Below are positions 6,289-12,832 of a DNA stretch of 22,053 nt, in pieces. Under the pieces are notes generated by a model. That model was not told the DNA's origin and did no database searches. It worked only from the letters and a program-made list of their open reading frames with translations. The DNA comes from a virus. Made by a program: the position numbers and the translations under genes. The DNA is taken from positions 1 to 22,053 of the IMG/VR virus record IMGVR_UViG_3300035698_010011; one strand, given 5' to 3'. How positions within the stretch are numbered: position 1 is the first letter of the stretch; each line of letters starts with the position of its first letter.

Positions 6289-7521
6289 ATGACATTCAAA
6301 GATATTAATGCTGGAATCTTCGATTTAGGTGCTAAGAATATAGATATATCTAAGCTACCGATTACAATTAAGGATAAAGTTTTAATGGCTCCTGGAACTT
6401 GGAATGGAGAAACTTATTCTGAAGAACAGATTAATCTTGCTTTTCATAACATGAATTGGAATGATAAAGATTCTATTGGAATTGTAGCAGATCATGCTTC
6501 TAACGCTGTTGATGATGAAAATGCAAACGCAGGATTAAGTGTTCACGATTGGTTTGGGTTTGTTAGAAATGCTAGATTAGACTCAACAGGAGAAATATCG
6601 AATGTTCCCGGTGCAATTGTAGGAGATTTGGAATTACATGATTCTCAGATTGCTCAAAAATTAGTAAACGCAGGAGCTAAGTTCGGAATATCTCCTAGAA
6701 TTTATGGTGCTGAATTAACTCCAGGAGTAATTACTGATTTTTCCTTTAAACATTTTGCTGTTGTAACTAATCCGGCAATATCTAAAGCTTATATTAATTT
6801 ATCAAAAAAAGAAGATTTAGCAAGAGGAGAAGGCCAGGGAGTAGATGGTCCTAAACAAGGAGATGGCGGATCTGCTAAATGTGTTTGTCCTAAATGCGGT
6901 TATTCTATGGTTCACGAAAAAGGAACACCTTGTGCTGATATTAAATGTTCTAAATGTGGAACACAGATGGCGGGAAAATCATCTGATATGGAAGAATCAC
7001 AATCACCCGAAAAGGGAAACACAAGCTTGAAAGGGGGTTTAAAAGAAATGCAAAAACAAAAATTAGAAGATAAGAATAAGGCAGAAGATTTATCTAATAA
7101 AGTGGATAAATTGACTGATCAAGTTAGCAAATTGACATCTATTGTCGAGAAAACATTATCAAAAGATATGAAGAAAGATAAAGCTGAAGATAAAGCTGAG
7201 GAAGAAGTTGCACCTGAAGAATCTGTTAAAGAGGAAGCAGTAGCAGAAGAAGCTCCAGCAGAAGCAGAAGCTGAAGTAGCTGAAGATAAAGCTGAGGAAG
7301 TAGCTGAGGAAGAACCTGCAAAGGATGATTCTGAAGTTAAAGATATGGCAAAAAAACTGGAAGAGACAACAGCAAAATTAAAAGATTTAGAAAAACAAAT
7401 GAATACTCCAGAAAAAGCTGCAGTTAGAAAAGATCTTTCAGCAAATTCAAATCCAATGGTAAGTGGTTACTCCGCAGGAGATCATCAAATGTCTGAATTT
7501 TTGCAAGCAAACTATTCTTAA
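6289..7521 (+). CDS. Prohead protease fused to scaffold, with zinc ribbon
   Basis: A 410-residue protein. Residues 1-172 look like an assemblin-type (herpesvirus/HK97/Mu) prohead protease: His69 in VADHAS and Ser135 in FGISPR are the probable catalytic pair, and FSFKHFAVVTNPA is the usual closing strand. Residues 198-226 form a zinc ribbon (C198, C200, C203, C215, C220, C223; CPKCGY...CSKCGTQM). Residues 255-295 are a heptad-like coiled coil, 298-346 a Glu/Ala/Lys-rich stretch, and 355-372 another coil; the tail ends FLQANYS. Protease plus scaffold in one chain recalls herpesvirus UL26. Capsid protein follows immediately. The catalytic assignment is by motif only. Confidence 0.85.
   Translation: MTFKDINAGIFDLGAKNIDISKLPITIKDKVLMAPGTWNGETYSEEQINLAFHNMNWNDKDSIGIVADHASNAVDDENANAGLSVHDWFGFVRNARLDSTGEISNVPGAIVGDLELHDSQIAQKLVNAGAKFGISPRIYGAELTPGVITDFSFKHFAVVTNPAISKAYINLSKKEDLARGEGQGVDGPKQGDGGSAKCVCPKCGYSMVHEKGTPCADIKCSKCGTQMAGKSSDMEESQSPEKGNTSLKGGLKEMQKQKLEDKNKAEDLSNKVDKLTDQVSKLTSIVEKTLSKDMKKDKAEDKAEEEVAPEESVKEEAVAEEAPAEAEAEVAEDKAEEVAEEEPAKDDSEVKDMAKKLEETTAKLKDLEKQMNTPEKAAVRKDLSANSNPMVSGYSAGDHQMSEFLQANYS
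7032..7038 (+). promoter_or_regulatory. Internal Shine-Dalgarno inside the protease gene
   Basis: AGGGGGT can pair over seven bases with the 16S tail (one G-U) and sits nine bases before the in-frame ATG at 7048. The same string serves the terminase start at 3341-3347. Confidence 0.5.
7048..7521 (+). CDS. Probable nested scaffold protein (internal start)
   Basis: In-frame ATG codon 254 of the protease-scaffold gene is preceded by AGGGGGT at 7032-7038. Starting here yields a 157-residue protein holding only the coiled coil, the acidic Ala/Glu-rich region and the C-terminal tail, with no protease or zinc ribbon. The start falls exactly at the junction between the linker and the first coil. Lambda C/Nu3 and herpesvirus UL26/UL26.5 use the same design to make many scaffold copies per protease. 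This is an inference from position and Shine-Dalgarno; the Met could instead be internal only. Confidence 0.5.
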   Translation: MQKQKLEDKNKAEDLSNKVDKLTDQVSKLTSIVEKTLSKDMKKDKAEDKAEEEVAPEESVKEEAVAEEAPAEAEAEVAEDKAEEVAEEEPAKDDSEVKDMAKKLEETTAKLKDLEKQMNTPEKAAVRKDLSANSNPMVSGYSAGDHQMSEFLQANYS

Positions 7522-7522
7522 A

Positions 7523-8596
7523 ATGAAACATACAATTAGAGATTTATCCGAAACAGGAGCAAGCAGTGTTCAGGGAACAACAGTTGGGACTAAATATGGT
7601 CTACAACCTATTGAATTCCTTAGAGAAATAGTAGATGCTGCGAAGAATAGACACTATTTTGCTCAAGCAGTTAGAATTATAACTCTTTCAAATACTCACG
7701 ATGTAACTATTCCAAAGAGAAGTGCATATGAGGGAAGAAGCGGCATGTCTTTCGATACTACTGAAAGAACAGCGGCTGATATTAGCTGGACAACTATGGA
7801 TAATTTAGCGAGTGTAATCGCTACTCCATCACTTGTTTTAGCTGGATATGCTATAACTCAAACAGCGATCAGAACAAATGCTTTAAACATTACTCAAGAA
7901 GCTAAAGAAGAACTTACTTATGCTTTAGGTGACAGAGTTGATTACGCAATTGCTACGGCAATTGGTGACGCATCAAGTACAACAAGTACAACAAGCGGTG
8001 CACAAAGTGTGTATGGTGGAGATGCTACTGCAGGATCTGGCTTAACTGCTGGAGACGTATTAACTACTGAAATCTTTGCTGAGGCAAGAAAACTTCTTAT
8101 GACAGTAAATAAACAATATAGAGCTAGCACTGGTGCTGGTGGTGGATATGGTGCGCTAACTGGAACTGTAACAGGTAACGGATGGCAAAACTCACCTGAT
8201 GATCCTTTCATAATGTTTATTGGACCTGCTCAAGAAAAAGCTTTCCTTACAGATTCTCAATTTACTAACGCTGGCGAATATGGAGCCAGAGAAGCTCTTC
8301 TTAACGGAGAGATTGGAAAATATTTAGGCGTGAAAATTGTAGTAACAAACAACGTAGAACAGGTTGCAAGCGGTTCGGCTTGTCCTGATGCATCTGCTGG
8401 CGCTGCCACTGTCAATATGACAAGATGTATTATGACAAAAGCAAAGAAAGCATGTGCACTTGTATGGGGTAGAGCTCCAGAACTTAAAGTTTGGGATTAC
8501 AACGAAAGAGATCAAGTAAGACTTAGTATTGTATCTGAGTACGCAATCACACTTATCCAATCTGACGCTATAGTCTTCGTAGACGTAGCTGATTAA
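7523..8596 (+). CDS. Major capsid protein, HK97 fold
   Basis: A 357-residue shell protein. The start is ATG 7523, one base after the protease stop; the frame stays open 60 bases further upstream but that would overlap the scaffold end and has no signal. HK97-fold signs: the spine-helix region (residues about 115-150, ITQEAKEELTYALGDRVDYA), an Ala/Gly/Thr-rich A-domain insertion, the GEYGAREALLNGEIGKYLG motif followed by VKIVVTN, and the closing RDQVRLSIVSEYAITLIQSDAIVFV strand region. There is no long N-terminal delta domain, in agreement with a separate scaffold. A T-rich terminator follows. It has no promoter of its own and is probably expressed from 6254-6282 and by coupling. Confidence 0.92.
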   Translation: MKHTIRDLSETGASSVQGTTVGTKYGLQPIEFLREIVDAAKNRHYFAQAVRIITLSNTHDVTIPKRSAYEGRSGMSFDTTERTAADISWTTMDNLASVIATPSLVLAGYAITQTAIRTNALNITQEAKEELTYALGDRVDYAIATAIGDASSTTSTTSGAQSVYGGDATAGSGLTAGDVLTTEIFAEARKLLMTVNKQYRASTGAGGGYGALTGTVTGNGWQNSPDDPFIMFIGPAQEKAFLTDSQFTNAGEYGAREALLNGEIGKYLGVKIVVTNNVEQVASGSACPDASAGAATVNMTRCIMTKAKKACALVWGRAPELKVWDYNERDQVRLSIVSEYAITLIQSDAIVFVDVAD

Positions 8597-8603
8597 ACGG
8601 ATG

Positions 8604-8632
8604 TTATTTTTTTTATTCCTTTTTTATTTTTT
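8604..8632 (+). terminator. T-rich terminator after the capsid gene
   Basis: Three T-runs (8, 7 and 6 long) broken by single A or ATTCC lie 8 bases after the capsid stop. Runs of T on the non-template strand are the intrinsic terminators of archaea, with no hairpin needed. Only one other such tract exists in the window, at 19183-19213. Confidence 0.7.
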
Positions 8633-8639
8633 AAAGGAA

Positions 8640-8676
8640 GAACGTGGAAGGACGTTCACTCACAGAATCACAGAAT
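8640..8676 (+). repeat. Hairpin plus tandem octamer
   Basis: GAACGT (8640-8645) and ACGTTC (8652-8657) are perfect reverse complements around GGAAGG. They are followed by the direct octamer repeat CACAGAAT at 8661-8668 and 8669-8676. The element lies between the terminator and the TATA box of the next gene, so an operator or mRNA 5'/3' structure is possible. Confidence 0.4.
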
Positions 8677-8685
8677 CACACTCAT

Positions 8686-8703
8686 AATATATTTAAATAT
8701 ATT
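8686..8703 (+). promoter_or_regulatory. Palindromic TATA promoter for the decoration gene
   Basis: An 18-base perfect palindrome centred on TTTAAATA (8692-8699). The 29-base rule puts the start at about 8721, giving a 7-base leader before ATG 8728. The Shine-Dalgarno-like GGAGG at 8709-8713 would then lie outside the mRNA, so either read-through transcripts use it or the start is further upstream. Confidence 0.5.
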
Positions 8704-8727
8704 TGAAAGGAGGATAAATAAAAAATA

Positions 8728-9018
8728 ATGGGAAAAGTTGGATTTAGAAGCGGTGGAATGCATGCGCAAAATTTTCAAGGAGGAACAGTCGATGTAACAG
8801 TTGATAGTTCTGGAGATGGAACTGCTAGTGTAACCTTTGACCACCCGATGAAAGCAACACCTGCGATAGTTATAACTGCTCAAGAAGCAGATACTACTGG
8901 AACGCCTAGCGTTTCGTCTGCTGCGATGACTGGTTTCACAGCAAGAGTAGATGGATCTTCAGTTACTGGAGACACATTAACTATGAGTTGGATAGCTTTC
9001 AACGATGATAGGAGATAG
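8728..9018 (+). CDS. Probable capsid decoration protein, H-type-lectin-like
   Basis: A 96-residue beta-rich protein. The pattern VTFDHPMKATPAIVITAQ, a middle turn, MTGFTARVDG and LTMSWIAFND matches the strand order of small phage proteins with the H-type lectin / gp53-like fold (hydrophobic strand, P-x-V-x-V, then GF strand, W-x-A at the end). It is the first gene after the capsid protein and has its own promoter and the leader motif AGGAGGATAAATAA (8708-8721), which recurs before the tail-tube gene, so high expression is likely. Head decoration or a surface-binding role is inferred; a fibre knob is the alternative. Confidence 0.55.
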   Translation: MGKVGFRSGGMHAQNFQGGTVDVTVDSSGDGTASVTFDHPMKATPAIVITAQEADTTGTPSVSSAAMTGFTARVDGSSVTGDTLTMSWIAFNDDRR

Positions 9019-9038
9019 GCTTTCCTGGTTTAATCAGA

Positions 9039-9293
9039 ATGGTTAGAAAAAAAGTTGAACTTAAACTAGAAAGGAAAAGGTTAGTGCGAGCTGGAAAAAT
9101 CTTAGAAGCGGACAAAATACTTGAAGAATATTGGAAGTTATGTGGGAGTAATGTAAAAATTACTGCTAAAAAATATACAAAAGAAGATCTACAAAAAATG
9201 GATTTTCGGTCTTTAAGAAAAATTGGTTATAGGGTAGGAACTAAAGATAGAAGTAAAGTTGGCCTCATTAAAGAAATTTTAGAATTACAATAA
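9039..9293 (+). CDS. Basic protein with SAP/HeH-like C-terminus
   Basis: An 84-residue basic protein. Residues about 47-84 (YTKEDLQKMDFRSLRKIGYR then KDRSKVGLIKEILEL) resemble the helix-extended-helix domain of SAP/HeH and Rho-N types, in which L-R-x-I-x-x-x-x-G-x-x-x-x-S-K-x-x-L-I-x-x-I is the signature. The N-terminal half is a charged helix ending in EEYWKLCG. In phages this domain is often found in small head-region proteins. It lies in the head block, and its stop is followed directly by the next ATG. DNA contact inside the head or at the portal is a possible role. Confidence 0.6.
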   Translation: MVRKKVELKLERKRLVRAGKILEADKILEEYWKLCGSNVKITAKKYTKEDLQKMDFRSLRKIGYRVGTKDRSKVGLIKEILELQ

Positions 9294-9485
9294 ATGGCAG
9301 TAGCAATAACAGTAAGCACAAATGGAAGGTTTAAAGTTATCTCTAGTGTCAATTCTACATTGGTTACAGCAATTAGTGAAGTAATAACTCAATTGGAAAA
9401 AGAGCAAGTTTCACATAATCAAACACAATTTAGTTTTACACACGATGGTACAAATTATGTTTACCTGGCGAGTGTAAAGTTATAA
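9294..9485 (+). CDS. Small hypothetical protein
   Basis: A 63-residue protein beginning immediately after the previous stop (TAAATG). It seems to consist of a strand (MAVAITVSTNGRFKVIS), a helix (LVTAISEVITQLEKEQV) and two strands (QFSFTHDGTNYVYLASVKL), a small alpha/beta fold. No motif is recognised. It closes the head block before the surface-protein cassette. Confidence 0.65.
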   Translation: MAVAITVSTNGRFKVISSVNSTLVTAISEVITQLEKEQVSHNQTQFSFTHDGTNYVYLASVKL

Positions 9486-9488
9486 ATA

Positions 9489-9629
9489 ATGGAAGATTCG
9501 AAAGATATGACTCCTGGAGGTACCGAAGGTACTGAAAGTAGGGATGGCATCGTAGAAAGATCTAAACTTTCTGATGAAATTAGTATAACAAAAAATGGAA
9601 ACAAAGTTAAAATCGAAAACAGGGATTAA
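9489..9629 (+). CDS. Possible 46-residue hydrophilic protein
   Basis: ATG 9489, three bases after the previous stop, opens 46 codons ending at TAA 9627-9629. The product is hydrophilic and acidic at its start (MEDSKDMTPGGTEGTESRDG), with no motif. Its end overlaps the next gene by 35 bases in another frame, more than usual here. It fills a gap of about 110 bases in a region without other gaps, which is the main support. Confidence 0.45.
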   Translation: MEDSKDMTPGGTEGTESRDGIVERSKLSDEISITKNGNKVKIENRD

Positions 9630-10068
9630 AGGATGGTTTACCCTAAAGCATATAAGAAATGGAGAAGTAATAGAAGAGAGAACCATAAACAATACAGTTG
9701 TAAATGCAGGAATTGCACAAATTGCAGGACTTATTCTTACTGATATAGGTGGAACAGCATTTGACTATATTGCTTTCGGAACTGGAACAACTGCAGTTGC
9801 AGTTACAGATACGACCTTAGAAACAGAGATAACTACCGGTGGCGGAGAAAGAACAGCTGCTACAGGAACAAGAACTACTACTTCAGTTACAAATGATACT
9901 GCTCAATTAGTTGCAACATTCACATTTACAAGTAGTTTTGCTTTAACAGAAAGTGGCGTTTTAAATGCCGCAGCTGTAGGAGTATTACTTTCTAGACAGA
10001 CTTTTGCTGCAATAAATGTAGTAAATGGTGATACTATTCAGGTTGCTTGGAAGATACAGGTATCATAA
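9595..10068 (+). CDS. Fibre/tail-surface-like structural protein
   Basis: A 157-residue Thr/Ala/Gly-rich beta protein. It contains IKGWFTLKHIRNGEVIEERT, then NTVVNAGIAQIAGLI, the IAFGTGTTAVAVTDTTLETEI block, and a final strand series. This layout ("NxVxNxGlxxla...aiGtGtta.a.tdT.L..E") is one I recall from small phage structural proteins found near tail-fibre genes. It has no signal peptide. It opens the 6-kb surface cassette, and its stop is followed at once by the next ATG. Whether it sits on head or tail cannot be told. Confidence 0.65.
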   Translation: METKLKSKTGIKGWFTLKHIRNGEVIEERTINNTVVNAGIAQIAGLILTDIGGTAFDYIAFGTGTTAVAVTDTTLETEITTGGGERTAATGTRTTTSVTNDTAQLVATFTFTSSFALTESGVLNAAAVGVLLSRQTFAAINVVNGDTIQVAWKIQVS

Positions 10069-10233
10069 ATGGAAGGAAAGTTAAGATATTCAGGACAGGC
10101 CAAAGCAATAATTGACGGATTAAAGGAAGAATCCTTTGATATTGAGAAATTTGAGAAATGGTTTAAAGATCAATTTGTTGTTGGTGGTGGACATGTAGTA
10201 GAATATCTGTCATATTTAAAAAAATTAGAATAA
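10069..10233 (+). CDS. Small hypothetical protein, 54 residues
   Basis: ATG 10069 directly follows the TAA of the preceding gene, and TAA 10231-10233 ends it one base before the next ATG, so it fits the packing of its neighbours perfectly. The product (starts MEGKLRYSGQ) is a charged, mostly helical protein ending EYLSYLKKLE. No motif is recognised. The exact tiling of the interval makes it likely to be real. Confidence 0.65.
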   Translation: MEGKLRYSGQAKAIIDGLKEESFDIEKFEKWFKDQFVVGGGHVVEYLSYLKKLE

Positions 10234-10234
10234 A

Positions 10235-10555
10235 ATGGCTTGGAACGACACTAAGAGCTCAGGAGATTTAATCTCTAGTGCTGATTATAATTCCGGAGTT
10301 ACTGATCAAGAAACAAGAGGAATCCCTCAAAGTGAGGAAAATAGAGGTAGTGATTGCTCTGGTTTAGATGGCCAGGCGAATAGAACATTAACATTATCAG
10401 AATCAACAATTAAATCAAGCGGTGTAGTAATTGTCAAGAATGGAACATCCTTACATGAAGGAGCTGCATTAGATTATACAGTAAGTTCTAACATTATTAC
10501 ATTTGTAGGATCTGTATGGGATACAGATTATATAAGAACTATATATTTTACATGA
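10235..10555 (+). CDS. Small tail/fibre-type structural protein
   Basis: A 106-residue protein. Its start MAWNDTKSSGDLISSADYN is the pattern (W-x-D-x-x-x-x-G-D-x-I-x-A-x-D-x-N) that often opens phage fibre or tail-tip proteins, where it folds into a short trimerising segment. The rest is beta-rich with VVIVKNGTSLHEGAALDYTV and ends IRTIYFT, like a C-terminal beta-domain with a loop that displays a hydroxyl-rich turn. It overlaps the next gene by four bases (ATGA). A trimeric fibre part is the best reading. Confidence 0.6.
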   Translation: MAWNDTKSSGDLISSADYNSGVTDQETRGIPQSEENRGSDCSGLDGQANRTLTLSESTIKSSGVVIVKNGTSLHEGAALDYTVSSNIITFVGSVWDTDYIRTIYFT

Positions 10556-12831
10556 AATCAACAAAATTATTTTTAAGCTTAGGCATTTTTATTATGTGTT
10601 TAGCAATAGTTGTAGCAATCCCATGGAGTCCAAGTGGGAATGTAGATTTAAAAAATGTTTTCAATATGACAAATCTAAATTTCTTTGATAGTTTTACAAT
10701 GGTTGGAAATGTTCTAATGAATATGAATAATATTACTGGAGCAGATCTGATTAGTGCAGTAACATTAGTTGGAGATGGTGGAGGAATAACTGGTTTAACA
10801 AATACTCATTTGCATGACATATCCAATATTACTAATTTTAATTACTCTTACAACCAAACAGATGGTTCAATTGTTTTTATTAATGCAGGAGATACAAATC
10901 TACAAACAAACATCAGTGACGTAAATAGCTCTTTAAGTTCCAGAATAGATGGAATATCTACTGCAGGAAATTCTTCATTTAACCAAACATTGACAGATGG
11001 TTTATACGCAGGAATAGAATGGGATTACAATCAAACATACACTGATGGAACATATAATGCAACATATGATAAGTGGGCGTATAATCAAACAGGAGATTAC
11101 TCTTACAACCAAACAGAGACTTTTAATTCTACCCAGTTTGAGAAGAATGAAGGAGATTGGCAAATAATTACAAGTTGGCTTACTTCCTTTGTAAATTCTT
11201 GGTTTAGTGGAAAAGATTCAGATGATTTATCCGAAGGAGTTGTTAATCTTTATGATAATCAAACTTGGAATGAAACAAAGGGGGATGAATCCTATGCGGG
11301 AATAAAGTGGGCGTATAATCAAACAAGCGAAGGAACATTTAACCAAACTTATCAAGATTACTCTTACAACCAAACTGAACCTGCAAACGACTACACAGAT
11401 TTAGCGAGCCAAGGATTACAAACAAACATCAGTGACGTGAATAGTTCCTTAGATAGTAAGTTCAATGATTTTAACTATAATATGACTATAGTTAGCGATT
11501 ATAATTACAATCAAACAACAGGATCCTTAGTGTTCATCAACACAGGAGATACAAATCTGCAATTAAACATCACAAATGTAAATTCATCACTTGATACTAA
11601 ATTCAATGACTTTAACTATAACATGAGTACACCTTATGATGATTTTAATTACAATATGAGTGATGGAAGTTATAATATTACTTACCAGGACTTTGCTTAT
11701 AATCAAACTTATACTGATGGTACCTACAATGTAACTTATGATGGATATGGTGATTATGCTTATAATCAATCTGACGGAAGTTTCAATATAACCTATCAAA
11801 ATTTTGCATACAACCAGACTTACATAGATGGAACATTTAATCAGACTTATCAAAACTATGCTTACAATCAATCTGATGGAAGTTATAATATTAGTTATGA
11901 AGAATGGGCGTACAATCAAACAATACCAGCTAATGAGTATGCTGATTCATTATTAATAACAACTTATTTTAATGCTTCAGTTTTAGGTACACCAGTTGGA
12001 ACACCTCAAGGATCTTTATCTGATATTATATCTTATGATAGTGTACCCTACAATGTTTCAGAGAGCGCAAGTGATTTAACTTTCTTGATTAATTTTACAT
12101 CTGTTGATGACTTCAACCAAATAATTGTTAGATATAGAACTGAAGCGGCAGAGAGTCATGCTGTTACTCTGTATATTTGGGATTATGATGAACTTGGTTG
12201 GGAATCTTATATTATTTTGTCTGATACAGATGGCGAGTATGTTATAATCACTACAGGAGTGTATGATGCTGATGAACATACTGATGGAGGAATTGTTCAA
12301 GTAAAGTTGGAAACAGATAATGGGCCACCTTCTAGAACTCATAAATGGGGTTTTGATTGGGTAACAATTTCGAAGGGAGTTGCAACACCTTTAGGAACTG
12401 AAATTGATCCGCTCTCTATTCACAAAGATGGTGATGTTGCACTAACAGGGAATTGGGAAGCAGGAGATTATAACATTTCAGCAGATAACTTTATAGGATC
12501 TTGGAATAATTACTCTAGAGTTAATGATACACAGATTGAAAATAATGATGGATATTTTAACATTTTAGAAAGTTGGTTAAGTACATTGTTTGATACTTTA
12601 TTTGGAACAAAAGATTCAGATGATTTAAGTGAAGGATCTGTTAATCTATACGATAACCAAACATTCAATCAAACATTAACTGATACTGAATACTTAGGAC
12701 TCTCTGGAGGAAATATGACTGGCTCGTTGAATATGTCTAATAACACAATTGAAACAGTGCTTAATATAACTTTTACTTATGGAGGGTATATCAGAGATAA
12801 TACAACTGCTTTGATTATTGGTCATAGTTAA
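10552..12831 (+). CDS. Exported, sequon-packed fibre-like glycoprotein candidate
   Basis: A 759-residue protein. Start ATG 10552 (ATGA overlap) is preferred over an upstream in-frame ATG at 10516, because it puts a Sec signal peptide at the N-terminus (KSTK, then LFLSLGIFIMCLAIVVA). Residues about 37-460 are degenerate repeats of DGxYNxTYxxxAYNQT type; I count about 50 N-x-S/T sequons in total. Residues about 484-612 look like a beta-sandwich carbohydrate-binding-type domain. The C-terminal part is fibre-like (DVALTGNWEAGDYNISA; LSGGNMTGSLNMSN). A DDLSEGxVNLYDNQT segment occurs twice. It is probably N-glycosylated outside the cell; whether it ends in the virion or on the host is open. Confidence 0.75.
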   Translation: MKSTKLFLSLGIFIMCLAIVVAIPWSPSGNVDLKNVFNMTNLNFFDSFTMVGNVLMNMNNITGADLISAVTLVGDGGGITGLTNTHLHDISNITNFNYSYNQTDGSIVFINAGDTNLQTNISDVNSSLSSRIDGISTAGNSSFNQTLTDGLYAGIEWDYNQTYTDGTYNATYDKWAYNQTGDYSYNQTETFNSTQFEKNEGDWQIITSWLTSFVNSWFSGKDSDDLSEGVVNLYDNQTWNETKGDESYAGIKWAYNQTSEGTFNQTYQDYSYNQTEPANDYTDLASQGLQTNISDVNSSLDSKFNDFNYNMTIVSDYNYNQTTGSLVFINTGDTNLQLNITNVNSSLDTKFNDFNYNMSTPYDDFNYNMSDGSYNITYQDFAYNQTYTDGTYNVTYDGYGDYAYNQSDGSFNITYQNFAYNQTYIDGTFNQTYQNYAYNQSDGSYNISYEEWAYNQTIPANEYADSLLITTYFNASVLGTPVGTPQGSLSDIISYDSVPYNVSESASDLTFLINFTSVDDFNQIIVRYRTEAAESHAVTLYIWDYDELGWESYIILSDTDGEYVIITTGVYDADEHTDGGIVQVKLETDNGPPSRTHKWGFDWVTISKGVATPLGTEIDPLSIHKDGDVALTGNWEAGDYNISADNFIGSWNNYSRVNDTQIENNDGYFNILESWLSTLFDTLFGTKDSDDLSEGSVNLYDNQTFNQTLTDTEYLGLSGGNMTGSLNMSNNTIETVLNITFTYGGYIRDNTTALIIGHS

Positions 12832-12832
12832 A

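Noticed and set aside
11587-11919. 110-codon minus-strand frame opposite the sequon repeats
   Set aside because: It is the mirror of a repetitive coding stretch (Ile/Ser/Val-rich repeats), with no promoter or Shine-Dalgarno.
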